From Arthrobacter sp. Edens01 (GTDB lineage Bacteria > Actinomycetota > Actinomycetes > Actinomycetales > Micrococcaceae), in NCBI RefSeq assembly GCF_001307035.1, contig NZ_LKIU01000005.1:1474300-1538299 (forward strand): DNA of 64,000 bases, written 5' to 3'. Numbering within the stretch: the stretch's first letter is position 1; the number at the start of each line of letters is the position of its first letter. The translations under genes were made by a program, and so were the position numbers. The notes under the pieces were generated by a model, which was given only the letters and a program-made list of their open reading frames with translations, made no database searches and had not been told where the DNA came from. Positions 56,941 through 64,000 of the stretch are shown piece after piece.

Positions 56941-57129
56941 GGTGTTCTCCCCATTGGTAGGTCTGCGGTAACTGCGCGGATGAGGAGCCATTCTGTGGCA
57001 TGAACGGGGAGTGCGCCACCGCTTTCCGGCAGAACTTCCTGGAAAGGCCGTCCCCGAGGCAGTGCTGTAAGACGCAGTCCGGTGTGATGATGGGAGCAGA
57101 TGCCATCCTGTCCGGAGAGGGCGCACCAC

Positions 57130-58506
57130 ATGGCGGAAACCGCACCGGCCCCTGCCGACAAGCGCAGCCGCCTGCTCGTCGTCGCAATCCTCGCCTCATT
57201 CGTGGCGTTCCTTGACGGCAGCATCGTCACCGTCGCCCTGCCGGCCATCGGCGAGGAACTCGGCGGCGGGCTCGCCACCCAGCAGTGGACGGTCAACGCC
57301 TATCTGCTCACCCTCGGCGCGCTGATCCTGCTTGCCGGTTCGCTCTCCGACTCCTTCGGCCGGCTCCGGGTGCTCACCTTGGGGCTGATTGGGTTCGGCG
57401 CCGCATCAATCGGCTGTGCCCTGGCCTGGGATCCGGAAGTCCTCGTCATCGCACGGGCGATCCAGGGCATGGCGGCCGCATTGCTGGTCCCCAGCAGTCT
57501 GGCCTTAATTACGACGGCGTATGCCGGGCCGGCGCGCGCCCGCGCCATCGGAACGTGGACAGCCTGGACCGGCACCGCGGCGATCATCGGGCCGCTGCTG
57601 GGCGGCGTGCTGGTTGACTGGTTCAGCTGGCGCCTGATCTTCGCCGTCAATGTGCTGCCGGTGGCGCTGACCCTGCTGCTGATGCTGGGCCTGCAGGACA
57701 GCCCGCGCCGCCGGACCGCACTGGACATTCCCGGAGCGCTGCTCGCAGTTGCCGGACTGGGCGGCCCCGTCTATGCACTGATTGAACAGGAGCGGCTGGG
57801 TTGGTCGGACCCGGCAGTGTATCTCTCCCTCGCCGGAGGCCTGGCTGCCCTGGTGCTGTTCGTGGTTCGGGAAGCACGCGCCAGAGCGCCGATGATGCCT
57901 CTATACCTCTTCCGTGTCCGCAACTTCCGCTACGGAAACCTGGTGACCGCAGCCGCTTACGGTGCGCTCTCCCTCGGCACGTTTGCGCTGACCGTTTTCG
58001 TCCAGGAAGCGGCAGGCTTCACTGCCATCCAAGCAGGTCTCATTTCCCTGCCGCTTCCGGTGGCCATGCTCCTGCTCTCCACTTACTTCGGAAACCTGGC
58101 CGGGAAGTACGGCCCACGGATCTTCATGACCTGCGGTCCGGCAATCATGGGTATTGGTTTCCTGCTGATGCTCTCGGTCAGCCCACCGCTGAACCTGCTG
58201 ACCCAACTGCTCCCGGGCCTGCTGCTCTTCAGCCTGGGGCTCGCGGTCATGGTGGCTCCGCTGACCGCCGCCGTGCTTGGTGCGCTGAACGAGACCGACG
58301 CTGGAATCGGATCCGCCGTGAACAACGCGGTCAGCCGGGTGGCCGGCCTCATCACGGTTGCCCTTATCGGCACCATTTCCGCCGGGTCCCTGGACTACGC
58401 AGGTTTCCAGCGGACGGTACTGGCGACGGCGCTGCTGATGTTCGCCGCCGCACTGATCGCGTTCCTGGGAATCCGAACGCCGGAGCGGGACGGCAGTCCG
58501 GCTTAG
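57130..58506 (+). CDS. MFS transporter, DHA2 type
   Basis: This is a 458-residue transporter with 14 hydrophobic segments. It has the DHA2 N-terminal FLDGSIVTVALPAIGEEL (about 27-44), the loop GSLSDSFGRLRVLTLGL (about 73-89) and a motif-C-like segment GTWTAWTGTAAIIGPLLGG (about 147-165). It should export a drug or metabolite against protons. ATG 57130 has GGAGAGG ahead. It is divergent from the EthD-like gene. Confidence 0.9.
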   Translation: MAETAPAPADKRSRLLVVAILASFVAFLDGSIVTVALPAIGEELGGGLATQQWTVNAYLLTLGALILLAGSLSDSFGRLRVLTLGLIGFGAASIGCALAWDPEVLVIARAIQGMAAALLVPSSLALITTAYAGPARARAIGTWTAWTGTAAIIGPLLGGVLVDWFSWRLIFAVNVLPVALTLLLMLGLQDSPRRRTALDIPGALLAVAGLGGPVYALIEQERLGWSDPAVYLSLAGGLAALVLFVVREARARAPMMPLYLFRVRNFRYGNLVTAAAYGALSLGTFALTVFVQEAAGFTAIQAGLISLPLPVAMLLLSTYFGNLAGKYGPRIFMTCGPAIMGIGFLLMLSVSPPLNLLTQLLPGLLLFSLGLAVMVAPLTAAVLGALNETDAGIGSAVNNAVSRVAGLITVALIGTISAGSLDYAGFQRTVLATALLMFAAALIAFLGIRTPERDGSPA

Positions 58507-58533
58507 CCGGAGCCCGGTTGATATAAGCGTTTC

Positions 58534-58563
58534 AGGGGCAGTTCCTGCATCAGGAACGCCCCT
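58534..58563. terminator. Hairpin after the MFS gene
   Basis: AGGGGC-A-GTTCCTG pairs with CAGGAAC-GCCCCT around CAT, with one unpaired A (58534-58563). It lies in the 73-bp gap between the MFS stop and the SRPBCC start. Confidence 0.7.
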
Positions 58564-58579
58564 CCGCTAGGCTCCCGTC

Positions 58580-59059
58580 ATGCCGCTCATAGACAGCTCG
58601 CTGGACACAGCCGCCGAACGAGTCTCGATTTCCTGGCATCTGGACGCTTCTCCGGACCGGGTGTGGTGGGGACTCACCGATCCGGAGGCACTGCCGCAGT
58701 GGATGGGCAGGCTGGTGAGCGGTCAGTTCGAGACCGGCAGCACAGTCATCATCGAGCACGCCGAGGACTACTGCTGCACCAGTGAGATCCTGGAGTGCGA
58801 ACCGGAGCGGCTGATCGTCATGACCTGGCATTTCCCTGAGGAACCGGTCTCCCGGCTGCGCTTCAAGCTCACGGTCACTGGCACCGGCACGCAGCTGGTC
58901 CTGACACACGAGGCCCTCGGCGCCGAGACAGGGAACTACCTGCCCGGCTGGCATACACACCTGCTCTACTTGGAAGCACAGCTCGCTGGCGAGCCGCGTC
59001 CCATGGCAGAGTTCTGGGCCACCTACGAAACCCTTGCGGGCACAGGGCCGGAACCCTAG
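58580..59059 (+). CDS. SRPBCC (AHSA1-like) domain protein
   Basis: This is a 159-residue protein with the START/Bet v1-like fold. The pattern [20 protein letters not shown] (about 14-33), LPQWMGRLV and the later [19 protein letters not shown] (about 95-113) and [13 protein letters not shown] is the AHSA1 signature. These proteins bind hydrophobic ligands; the ligand here is unknown. Its stop interlocks with the ribH stop in CTAG at 59056-59059. Confidence 0.82.
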   Translation: MPLIDSSLDTAAERVSISWHLDASPDRVWWGLTDPEALPQWMGRLVSGQFETGSTVIIEHAEDYCCTSEILECEPERLIVMTWHFPEEPVSRLRFKLTVTGTGTQLVLTHEALGAETGNYLPGWHTHLLYLEAQLAGEPRPMAEFWATYETLAGTGPEP

Positions 59060-59538
59060 ACCCCGGCCCCGCGCAGCACAGCGACTGTGTTGACCGCAGC
59101 AGCAAAGGCCTCATAGCCTTTGTCCTCCGATGACCCTTCGAGTCCGGCACGGTCCAGCGCCTGCTCCTCCGTGTCGCAGGTCAGCACGCCAAAACCAACC
59201 GGCGTTCCGGTCTGCACGCTCACCTGTATAAGCCCCTGCGTCGCCGAGGAGCACACGTAATCAAAGTGCGGGGTTCCGCCGCGGATGACGACGCCGAGGG
59301 CAACGACGGCATCAAAGTGCGGCGCCAGCCTCGCGGCAGCTACGGAGAGCTCAAACGTTCCCGGAACCCGGACCAGCTTCGGCCCAAGCCCGGCATCCGA
59401 GGCAGCACGCAGGGCGCCCTCCACCAGCCCGTTCATCACCTCGGTGTGCCAGCTGGCGGCAACAATCGCCACCCGAATGTCCAGGCCCTGGGCCCTGATG
59501 CTGCTGACGTCGTTATCCGGCGCGCCGTGTCCGCTCAT
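59056..59538 (-). CDS. ribH: 6,7-dimethyl-8-ribityllumazine synthase
   Basis: This 160-residue enzyme condenses the ribitylaminopyrimidine with dihydroxybutanone phosphate, forming lumazine. [15 protein letters not shown] (about 58-72) and [20 protein letters not shown] (about 79-98) hold the substrate site, with the catalytic His in TPHFDYV. Subunits of this family assemble into pentamers or 60-mers. Last gene of the operon, 27 bp after ribA. Confidence 0.95.
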   Translation of the reverse strand: MSGHGAPDNDVSSIRAQGLDIRVAIVAASWHTEVMNGLVEGALRAASDAGLGPKLVRVPGTFELSVAAARLAPHFDAVVALGVVIRGGTPHFDYVCSSATQGLIQVSVQTGTPVGFGVLTCDTEEQALDRAGLEGSSEDKGYEAFAAAVNTVAVLRGAGV

Positions 59539-59565
59539 GTTCCGTGTCCTCTTCGTAGACGGTAG

Positions 59566-60198
59566 TTAGCTCTGCTTCACGGGATTGGCCCGCAGCAGGT
59601 TCAGGTGGTGGTTCATCCGGTCCCGCTTGGTCTGCAGATACCGCTCGTTCTCGGCCCGGACCGGCACCTCGGAGGGAACCATCGCCTCCACCTCGACGCC
59701 GTACGCCTCAAGCCGGTCCCGCTTCACCGGGTTGTTGGTCAGCAGGCGGATCCGCGGCGTGCCCATTTGCAGGAGGATCTCCGCCGCGGCCTGATAGTCC
59801 CGTGCATCCACCGGCAGGCCAAGCTGCTCGTTGGCCTCAACGGTGTCCGCGCCGGCTTCCTGCAGCGCGTACGCGCGGAGTTTGTTCGCCAGCCCGATCC
59901 CCCTGCCCTCGTGTCCGCGCAGATACAGCACGGTTCCACCGTGCAGGCTGATCAGGCCGAGCGCCTGTTCCAGCTGCTCCCCGCAGTCACACCGGTAAGA
60001 GGCGAATACATCACCGGTCAGGCATTCGGAATGCAGCCGGACCAGCGGGGTTCCGCCGTCGGGGTCCGTCCCCGGGGCGGAAACGCTCAGGTGTTCGGCT
60101 CCGGTCCGTGTATCGGTCCAGACCCGCGCGGTGAAGTCGCCGAACGCCGTCGGCAGCTGGACTACGGGTCCGGGCACCACGTTCGCTGCGTCCATCAC
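59566..60198 (-). CDS. ribA: GTP cyclohydrolase II
   Basis: This 210-residue enzyme opens GTP for riboflavin synthesis. The zinc-binding cysteines are in [20 protein letters not shown] with the preceding SEC (about 57-80, Cys-x10-Cys-x-Cys). [17 protein letters not shown] (about 92-108) and [16 protein letters not shown] (about 154-169) complete the active site. The protein is separate from RibB, whereas many actinobacteria have the two fused. It overlaps ribB by 4 bp. Confidence 0.94.
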   Translation of the reverse strand: MMDAANVVPGPVVQLPTAFGDFTARVWTDTRTGAEHLSVSAPGTDPDGGTPLVRLHSECLTGDVFASYRCDCGEQLEQALGLISLHGGTVLYLRGHEGRGIGLANKLRAYALQEAGADTVEANEQLGLPVDARDYQAAAEILLQMGTPRIRLLTNNPVKRDRLEAYGVEVEAMVPSEVPVRAENERYLQTKRDRMNHHLNLLRANPVKQS

Positions 60199-60836
60199 CG
60201 CCGGCCTCCTGCTATTGCCGGTGCGGCCGCCGCCAGATACACGACCAGGTCCTCGATCGAGACCAGCGGCAGGCCATGCTCATCAGCGAACTGCCGCAGG
60301 GCGGGCAGGCGCATCATGGAACCGTCGTCGCGCACCAGCTCGGCGATCACCCCAACCGGTGTGCAGCCGGCCAGCCGCGCCAGCTCGACGGCGGCCTCGG
60401 TGTGTCCACGGCGGGCACGCACCCCGCCATCGTGGGCACGCAGCGGAAAGATGTGTCCCGGCCGGTTCAGGTCGCCGGCCAGGGACGCGGGATCCGCCAG
60501 CACCCTCGAAGTCAGCGCCCGGTCGGCCGCGCTAATGCCGGTGCTGGTGCCCGACGCCGCGTCGCAGGACACCGTATAGGCGGTGCCCTTGGCGTCCTGG
60601 TTGACCGCGGTCATGGGCGGCAGGTCCAGCCGGTCCGCCCATTCCCCCGGCAGCGGAACACAGACCACGCCGGAGGTGTACCGCACGGTGAAGCCCATCA
60701 GTTCAGCGGTGGCGTGCTGGGCGGCGAAGATAATGTCACCTTCATTTTCGCGGTCCTCGTCATCCACGACGACGACGGCGCCTCCCGCAGCGATCGCCCG
60801 GATTGCGGCGTGAATCGGGTCCATCCGGGTGCTCAT
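60195..60836 (-). CDS. ribB: 3,4-dihydroxy-2-butanone 4-phosphate synthase
   Basis: This 213-residue enzyme makes the four-carbon unit of riboflavin from ribulose 5-phosphate. The metal and substrate site is [19 protein letters not shown] (about 22-40), and [20 protein letters not shown] (about 129-148) and the [14 protein letters not shown] block follow. ATG 60836 is the family start; the longer frame is not conserved. It stands alone rather than as the ribBA fusion. It overlaps ribE and ribA by 4 bp each. Confidence 0.94.
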   Translation of the reverse strand: MSTRMDPIHAAIRAIAAGGAVVVVDDEDRENEGDIIFAAQHATAELMGFTVRYTSGVVCVPLPGEWADRLDLPPMTAVNQDAKGTAYTVSCDAASGTSTGISAADRALTSRVLADPASLAGDLNRPGHIFPLRAHDGGVRARRGHTEAAVELARLAGCTPVGVIAELVRDDGSMMRLPALRQFADEHGLPLVSIEDLVVYLAAAAPAIAGGRR

Positions 60837-61474
60837 GCTTCCTCCTCGGGGCCGGATGCGGGAGCCGCAAACGCGAGCAGACGCTCCGCGTACTTGGCCA
60901 GCACATCCACTTCCAGATTTACCGGGGCCCCGGGTTTCAGTGCACCCAGCCCGGTCTCGGCCAGCGTGGTGGGAATCAGCCCGACTTCGAACCAAGGCTC
61001 GGGATCCCGTGGTTCGCTCACGGCAGTGACGGTGAGGGAAACGCCGTCGACGGCAATGGAGCCCTTCTCCGCGATGTAGCGGGCCAGCCGGGCCGGCACG
61101 CGGAACCGCAGCCGGTCCCAGCTGCCCAGGTCTTCGCGTTCCAAGAGGGTCCCCACACCGTCCACATGGCCTTGGACGACGTGCCCGTCCAGGCGCCCGC
61201 CGGCAGGAACGCAGCGTTCAAGATTCACTTTCCGGCCCGCTTCGAGCGAACCGGTTGTGGTCCGGTCCAGGGTCTCGCCCATGACGTCCAATGAAATCCG
61301 GTTCCCGTCGATGGCGGTTGCGGTCAGGCAGACGCCGTTGACTGCGATCGATCCGCCGAGGCCGAGCTCCCCGGAGGTGCGGGGGGCGTCGATCACCAGT
61401 ACCTTTCCGGCGTCGGATGAGTCGGATTCCAGGGAAACTACGCTGCCCTGTTCAGCAACAATGCCGGTAAACAC
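60833..61474 (-). CDS. ribE: Riboflavin synthase, alpha chain
   Basis: This 213-residue enzyme dismutates two lumazines to riboflavin. It has two similar lumazine-binding barrels: the first starts [12 protein letters not shown] and contains [16 protein letters not shown] (about 41-56), the second contains [16 protein letters not shown] (about 136-151). A helical C-terminus mediates trimerisation. 3 bp separate it from ribD. Confidence 0.95.
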   Translation of the reverse strand: MFTGIVAEQGSVVSLESDSSDAGKVLVIDAPRTSGELGLGGSIAVNGVCLTATAIDGNRISLDVMGETLDRTTTGSLEAGRKVNLERCVPAGGRLDGHVVQGHVDGVGTLLEREDLGSWDRLRFRVPARLARYIAEKGSIAVDGVSLTVTAVSEPRDPEPWFEVGLIPTTLAETGLGALKPGAPVNLEVDVLAKYAERLLAFAAPASGPEEEA

Positions 61475-61477
61475 GTA

Positions 61478-62539
61478 TCAGGTCCTTACTCTGAGGTCAT
61501 TTTCGGGAAGCGGTTCGAGGTGCAGCCGGAGGTCCGGTCCCACGGGGACGGCAGCCCCGCCCCCGGCCTGGTCCCAGCGCCAGCGCTGGATCTGAGCCAT
61601 GGACCCAATGCCGAGTCCGGCAAACGCCGGGGTGCCCGCACCCAGCAGGGCGGGCGCGGTGTATGCCAGCAGCTCATCGGCCAGCCCGGCGCGCAGGAAC
61701 GCTCCGGCCACGGTGCCGCCGCCCTCCACCATCAGGTGCCGCACGCCGCGGTCATACAGTTCGGCCAGTACGACGGCGGGATCATGGGTTTTCAGGTGCA
61801 GGAACCTCCCGTCGGCCCCCCGGACGCGTGCGCCGCCGGGAACCGGGGTGTGGCCCATGACCACCCGGAGGGGCTGCTGCACGGCGTCGCTGCCGTCTGG
61901 GTCTCGGGCAGTCAGCCGGGGATCGTCGGCCTGGACGGTCCCGGTGCCGGCCAGGATGGCGTCGGCCCGGAGACGCAGGTCCTGGGCATCTGCCCGGGCT
62001 TCGGGAGAGGTGATCCACTGGCTGGTGCCGTCTGCCGCTGCCGTCCTGCCGTCCAGTGTCTGCGCGGTTTTGACGGTGAGAAACGGACGACGCGCTGCTG
62101 TGGCGACGGCCCAGCGGTGGTTCAGTTCCCGGGATGCTCCGGCAAGGAGCCCGCCTTCGGCATCGATCCCAGCAGCGGCCAGGGCGGCGGCTCCGCCCGC
62201 AGCGTCGTCGTTGGTATCCGCGGCACCGTAAACCACCCGGGCGAGTCCGGCACGGAGAATCGCCTGTGAACAGGGCCCCGTCCGGCCGGTGTGGTTGCAC
62301 GGTTCCAGAGTGACCACCATGGTTGCCCCGCGCACGTCCGTGCCCGCCGCGGCAGCGGATGCGAGGGCATCAGCCTCTGCATGCGGGGTTCCGGCACCGC
62401 GGTGCCAGCCGGTCGCCAGGACATCTCCGGAAGGGCGGAGGATCACGGCACCCACCAGGGGATTCGCGCCGCGCACTCCCCTGCATGCCAGCTGGAGCGC
62501 CTGCTCCATCGCCGTATGTTCGGCGTCGGAAAAGGCCAT
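61478..62539 (-). CDS. ribD: Bifunctional riboflavin pyrimidine deaminase/reductase
   Basis: This 353-residue enzyme has an N-terminal cytidine-deaminase-like domain with the zinc ligands in PHAEADALASAAAAG (about 51-65) and PCNHTGRTGPC (about 77-87), and a C-terminal dihydrofolate-reductase-like domain (about 145-350, with RPFLTVKTAQTLDGRTAAA and LMVEGGGTVAGAFLRAGLAD). It does the second and third steps after GTP opening. ATG 62539 was chosen. It lies 2 bp downstream of ribM. Confidence 0.95.
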   Translation of the reverse strand: MAFSDAEHTAMEQALQLACRGVRGANPLVGAVILRPSGDVLATGWHRGAGTPHAEADALASAAAAGTDVRGATMVVTLEPCNHTGRTGPCSQAILRAGLARVVYGAADTNDDAAGGAAALAAAGIDAEGGLLAGASRELNHRWAVATAARRPFLTVKTAQTLDGRTAAADGTSQWITSPEARADAQDLRLRADAILAGTGTVQADDPRLTARDPDGSDAVQQPLRVVMGHTPVPGGARVRGADGRFLHLKTHDPAVVLAELYDRGVRHLMVEGGGTVAGAFLRAGLADELLAYTAPALLGAGTPAFAGLGIGSMAQIQRWRWDQAGGGAAVPVGPDLRLHLEPLPENDLRVRT

Positions 62540-62541
62540 GG

Positions 62542-63225
62542 CTACCTCACCGTGGGGTCCGGCATTGAAACCTGCACCTGCGGCTTTTCGTTCGCTTTGG
62601 CACGCCACCAGACAAAGAATCCGATCAGGGTGAAGATGCCGTAGAACAGGTACATAAACGCCGTCGCGTAGTAGCCGGCGCTAAAGAGCAGCGGGACACC
62701 GACGATGTCCACGGCCACCCAGATGAGCCAGAATTCGACCCAGCCCTTGGCCATGCCGTAGGTGGCCAGCAGCGATCCGACGAACGTCCAGGCATCCGCC
62801 CACACCGGCTCGTAGGAGCCAAGCATCCCGAACACGGGAGTCAGTGCCACCGTGCCCAGGATCAGGCCCGCGACTAGGCCCAGCCGTGCCCGTCCTGACG
62901 CCCACTGCGGCGTAACGGCGTCCGCGCCGGAGTTTTTGCTGGCCTGCCAGCGGCGCCAGCCGTAGATGGCGACGGCGATGAACATCACCTGCCGCCCGGC
63001 CTGGCCGAGCAGATTCGCTGTGCTGGCGTCGCCAAAGATGGAGCCGAGGAAAACGGTCAGAAGGAGCAGGTTGCCGGCAATGCCTACCGGCCAGGCCCAG
63101 ATCTTCCGGCGCATGCCGCCAAGGGCGCTGAGCAGCCCAAAGATGTTGCCTAGTACTTCGCGCACCAGCAGGGAAGAGCTCCCCACGGGGATCTGCGCGT
63201 CAAAGAGCCACCGCAAAAAATCCAA
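62542..63225 (-). CDS. ribM: PnuC-family transporter, probable riboflavin uptake protein RibM
   Basis: This is a 227-residue membrane protein with about seven helices and the PnuC block RRKIWAWPVGIAGNLLLLTV (about 39-58). The later residues WVEFWLIWVAVDIVGVPLLF (about 161-180) carry the W-x4-W-x3-D pattern of the family. PnuC proteins carry nicotinamide riboside, but this one follows an FMN riboswitch and is cotranscribed with all rib genes, like the RibM riboflavin transporters of Corynebacterium and Streptomyces. The substrate is therefore inferred as riboflavin. Confidence 0.85.
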   Translation of the reverse strand: MDFLRWLFDAQIPVGSSSLLVREVLGNIFGLLSALGGMRRKIWAWPVGIAGNLLLLTVFLGSIFGDASTANLLGQAGRQVMFIAVAIYGWRRWQASKNSGADAVTPQWASGRARLGLVAGLILGTVALTPVFGMLGSYEPVWADAWTFVGSLLATYGMAKGWVEFWLIWVAVDIVGVPLLFSAGYYATAFMYLFYGIFTLIGFFVWWRAKANEKPQVQVSMPDPTVR

Positions 63226-63332
63226 TGTCGTTCCTTATCCCGTAGCGGCGGCTCCGGGGGTACGACAGTGCGATGCATCAACAGCACGGGGTACCCAAGT
63301 GGGTACGCCGAGGCGTCGGTTCAACAAACTGT

Positions 63333-63475
63333 ACGTGCTTCTCCCATCCAGACTTTAACTGTCGGTACCGGAATTTCACCGGTTCAACCGTCCGTCCTGC
63401 TGAGGGATCCCAGCCGGACGTGCGGGTCGCGGACTATAACCGCCGGTTCGGAATTACACCGACCCCGGAGCACGT
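63333..63475 (-). promoter_or_regulatory. FMN riboswitch (RFN element)
   Basis: On the minus strand the element runs from ACGTGCTCCGGGGTCGGTG to the closing GATGGGAGAAGCACGT. All the conserved blocks of the RFN element are present: GGTGTAATTCCGAACCGGCGG, AGTCCGCGACCC, GGTGAAATTCCGGTACCGAC and AAAGTCTGGATGGGAGAAG (given here in pieces). It binds FMN and lowers expression of the operon when flavin is plentiful. The 107-nt leader to ribM contains GTACCC-AAGT-GGGTAC (63291-63306), a candidate part of the expression platform. Confidence 0.97.
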
Positions 63476-63488
63476 TTGTGTAATCCAC

Positions 63489-63519
63489 ATTCTCGCACAG
63501 GTTATGGATGCAGATTCAA
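63489..63519 (-). promoter_or_regulatory. Candidate rib operon promoter
   Basis: On the minus strand TTGAAT (-35-like, 63514-63519) and GAGAAT (-10-like, 63489-63494) are 19 bp apart, just ahead of the riboswitch. The match is weak but its place is right. Confidence 0.35.
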
Positions 63520-63583
63520 GTTTTTATGCAGCGTGTGACGGCCGGGACATGGGGCGTCATGTCCCGGACGCCGGAGGTCACGT

Positions 63584-64000
63584 TTACGCGACGCGCAGGT
63601 CAATCTCCCCCGGCGCTCCGCCGTCGGCTCCGAAGACCAGCTGGCGGTTGGCTACCTTGTCCGTGAAGAACCTGTCGTGGCTGACCACCACCACGGCTCC
63701 GGGGAAATGCAGCAGTGCCTGTTCCATGACCTGGGTGCTCGAAAGGTCCAGGTGGTTCGTCGGTTCATCCAGCAGCAGCACCGAGGCGCCGGAGAGCAGG
63801 CACTGTGCCATAGCCACACGTGCCTTCTGCCCGCCGGAGAGGTTGCCGATCTTCTGCTTCAAATCCGCTTCGGAGAACTGGAACATGGCCAGGAACCTGT
63901 TCACCGACTTCTTCGTCGCCTTCAGCGCCAGGCTGTCAGGCATCGCGTTCACGGCGTGCGTAACCGTATCGGCGTCGTCCAGTTCAGCCAGGACCTGGTT
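63584..64000 (-). CDS. ABC-F family ATPase, C-terminal part (cut by window edge)
   Basis: Only the last 138 residues are inside the window; the frame runs open to base 64000. The second ATPase domain is seen from NQVLAELDDADTVTHAVNAM through the signature LSGGQKARVAMAQCLL and Walker B VLLLDEPTNHLDL to the H-loop VSHDRFF. LSGGQ with DEPTNHLD and no membrane segment marks the ABC-F group. Members bind ribosomes (Ettas, antibiotic resistance). The exact subfamily cannot be judged without the N-terminus. Confidence 0.88.
   Translation of the reverse strand, partial: NQVLAELDDADTVTHAVNAMPDSLALKATKKSVNRFLAMFQFSEADLKQKIGNLSGGQKARVAMAQCLLSGASVLLLDEPTNHLDLSSTQVMEQALLHFPGAVVVVSHDRFFTDKVANRQLVFGADGGAPGEIDLRVA

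Noticed and set aside
57022-57046. CTTTCC/GGAAAG inverted repeat between the EthD-like and MFS genes
   Set aside because: Arms of only 6 bp with a 13-bp spacer; too weak to call an operator.

Overview
The window is a gene-dense, GC-rich chromosomal segment of an actinobacterium, most likely Micrococcaceae (Arthrobacter or a close relative). The evidence is the base composition, the frequent GTG and TTG starts, the Trp-operon membrane proteins and the HGxxPAAW protein, the gene order trpE-trpC-trpB-trpA-lgt-gltB-gltD-pyk next to a PdtaR/ANTAR regulator, and the TIGR03085-type protein. I see no rRNA, insertion sequence, prophage or CRISPR array. Both ends of the window cut a gene: a PrmC-like methyltransferase on the left and an ABC-F ATPase on the right.

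Layout. 1-9 kb: an aminotransferase, then three export or envelope modules: MarR plus a YhgE/Pip-like membrane protein, an ABC half-transporter, and a 14-TM MFS pump with its own MarR and a clear operator. 9-17 kb: an IclR regulator and an aromatic-ring monooxygenase that carry the same palindrome, a photolyase, a divergent D-malate/tartrate dehydrogenase and DASS-type transporter pair, and an LssY_C membrane protein. 17.7-28 kb: GAPDH divergent from a ROK regulator, an AlkZ-like winged-helix protein, short-chain dehydrogenases, a NUDIX hydrolase, a BASS transporter, a 5'-3' exonuclease, a zinc alcohol dehydrogenase, an MFS protein and tRNA-Leu(CAA). 28-44 kb: central nitrogen and carbon metabolism: pdtaR; then on the minus strand hisI-trpE-(Trp membrane protein)-(HGxxPAAW)-trpC-trpB-trpA-lgt, then gltB-gltD, then pyk. 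44-50 kb: a TIGR03085 protein, a beta-lactamase-fold lipoprotein, a GIY-YIG-like protein coupled to a GH114 lipoprotein, then hisE-hisG-hisF and a DUF3060 lipoprotein. 50-59 kb: a CPBP protease, a GNAT, a TetR-controlled bacterial-PH-domain operon divergent from an NmrA-type oxidoreductase, an EthD-like protein, an MFS pump and an SRPBCC protein. 59-63.5 kb: a complete riboflavin operon (ribM-ribD-ribE-ribB-ribA-ribH) behind an FMN riboswitch.

How the genes work together. The biosynthetic cores (his, trp, glutamate synthase, riboflavin) sit in long minus-strand operons with 4-bp overlaps. The accessory genes between them are mostly one-regulator-plus-target modules whose operators can be read directly: MarR/MFS, IclR/monooxygenase, ROK/GAPDH and TetR/PH-domain proteins. 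Six convergent gene pairs end with interlocked stop codons in a shared CTAG or TTAG, so the two genes overlap by exactly 4 bp. Several other convergent junctions carry long perfect hairpins that would terminate transcription from both sides.
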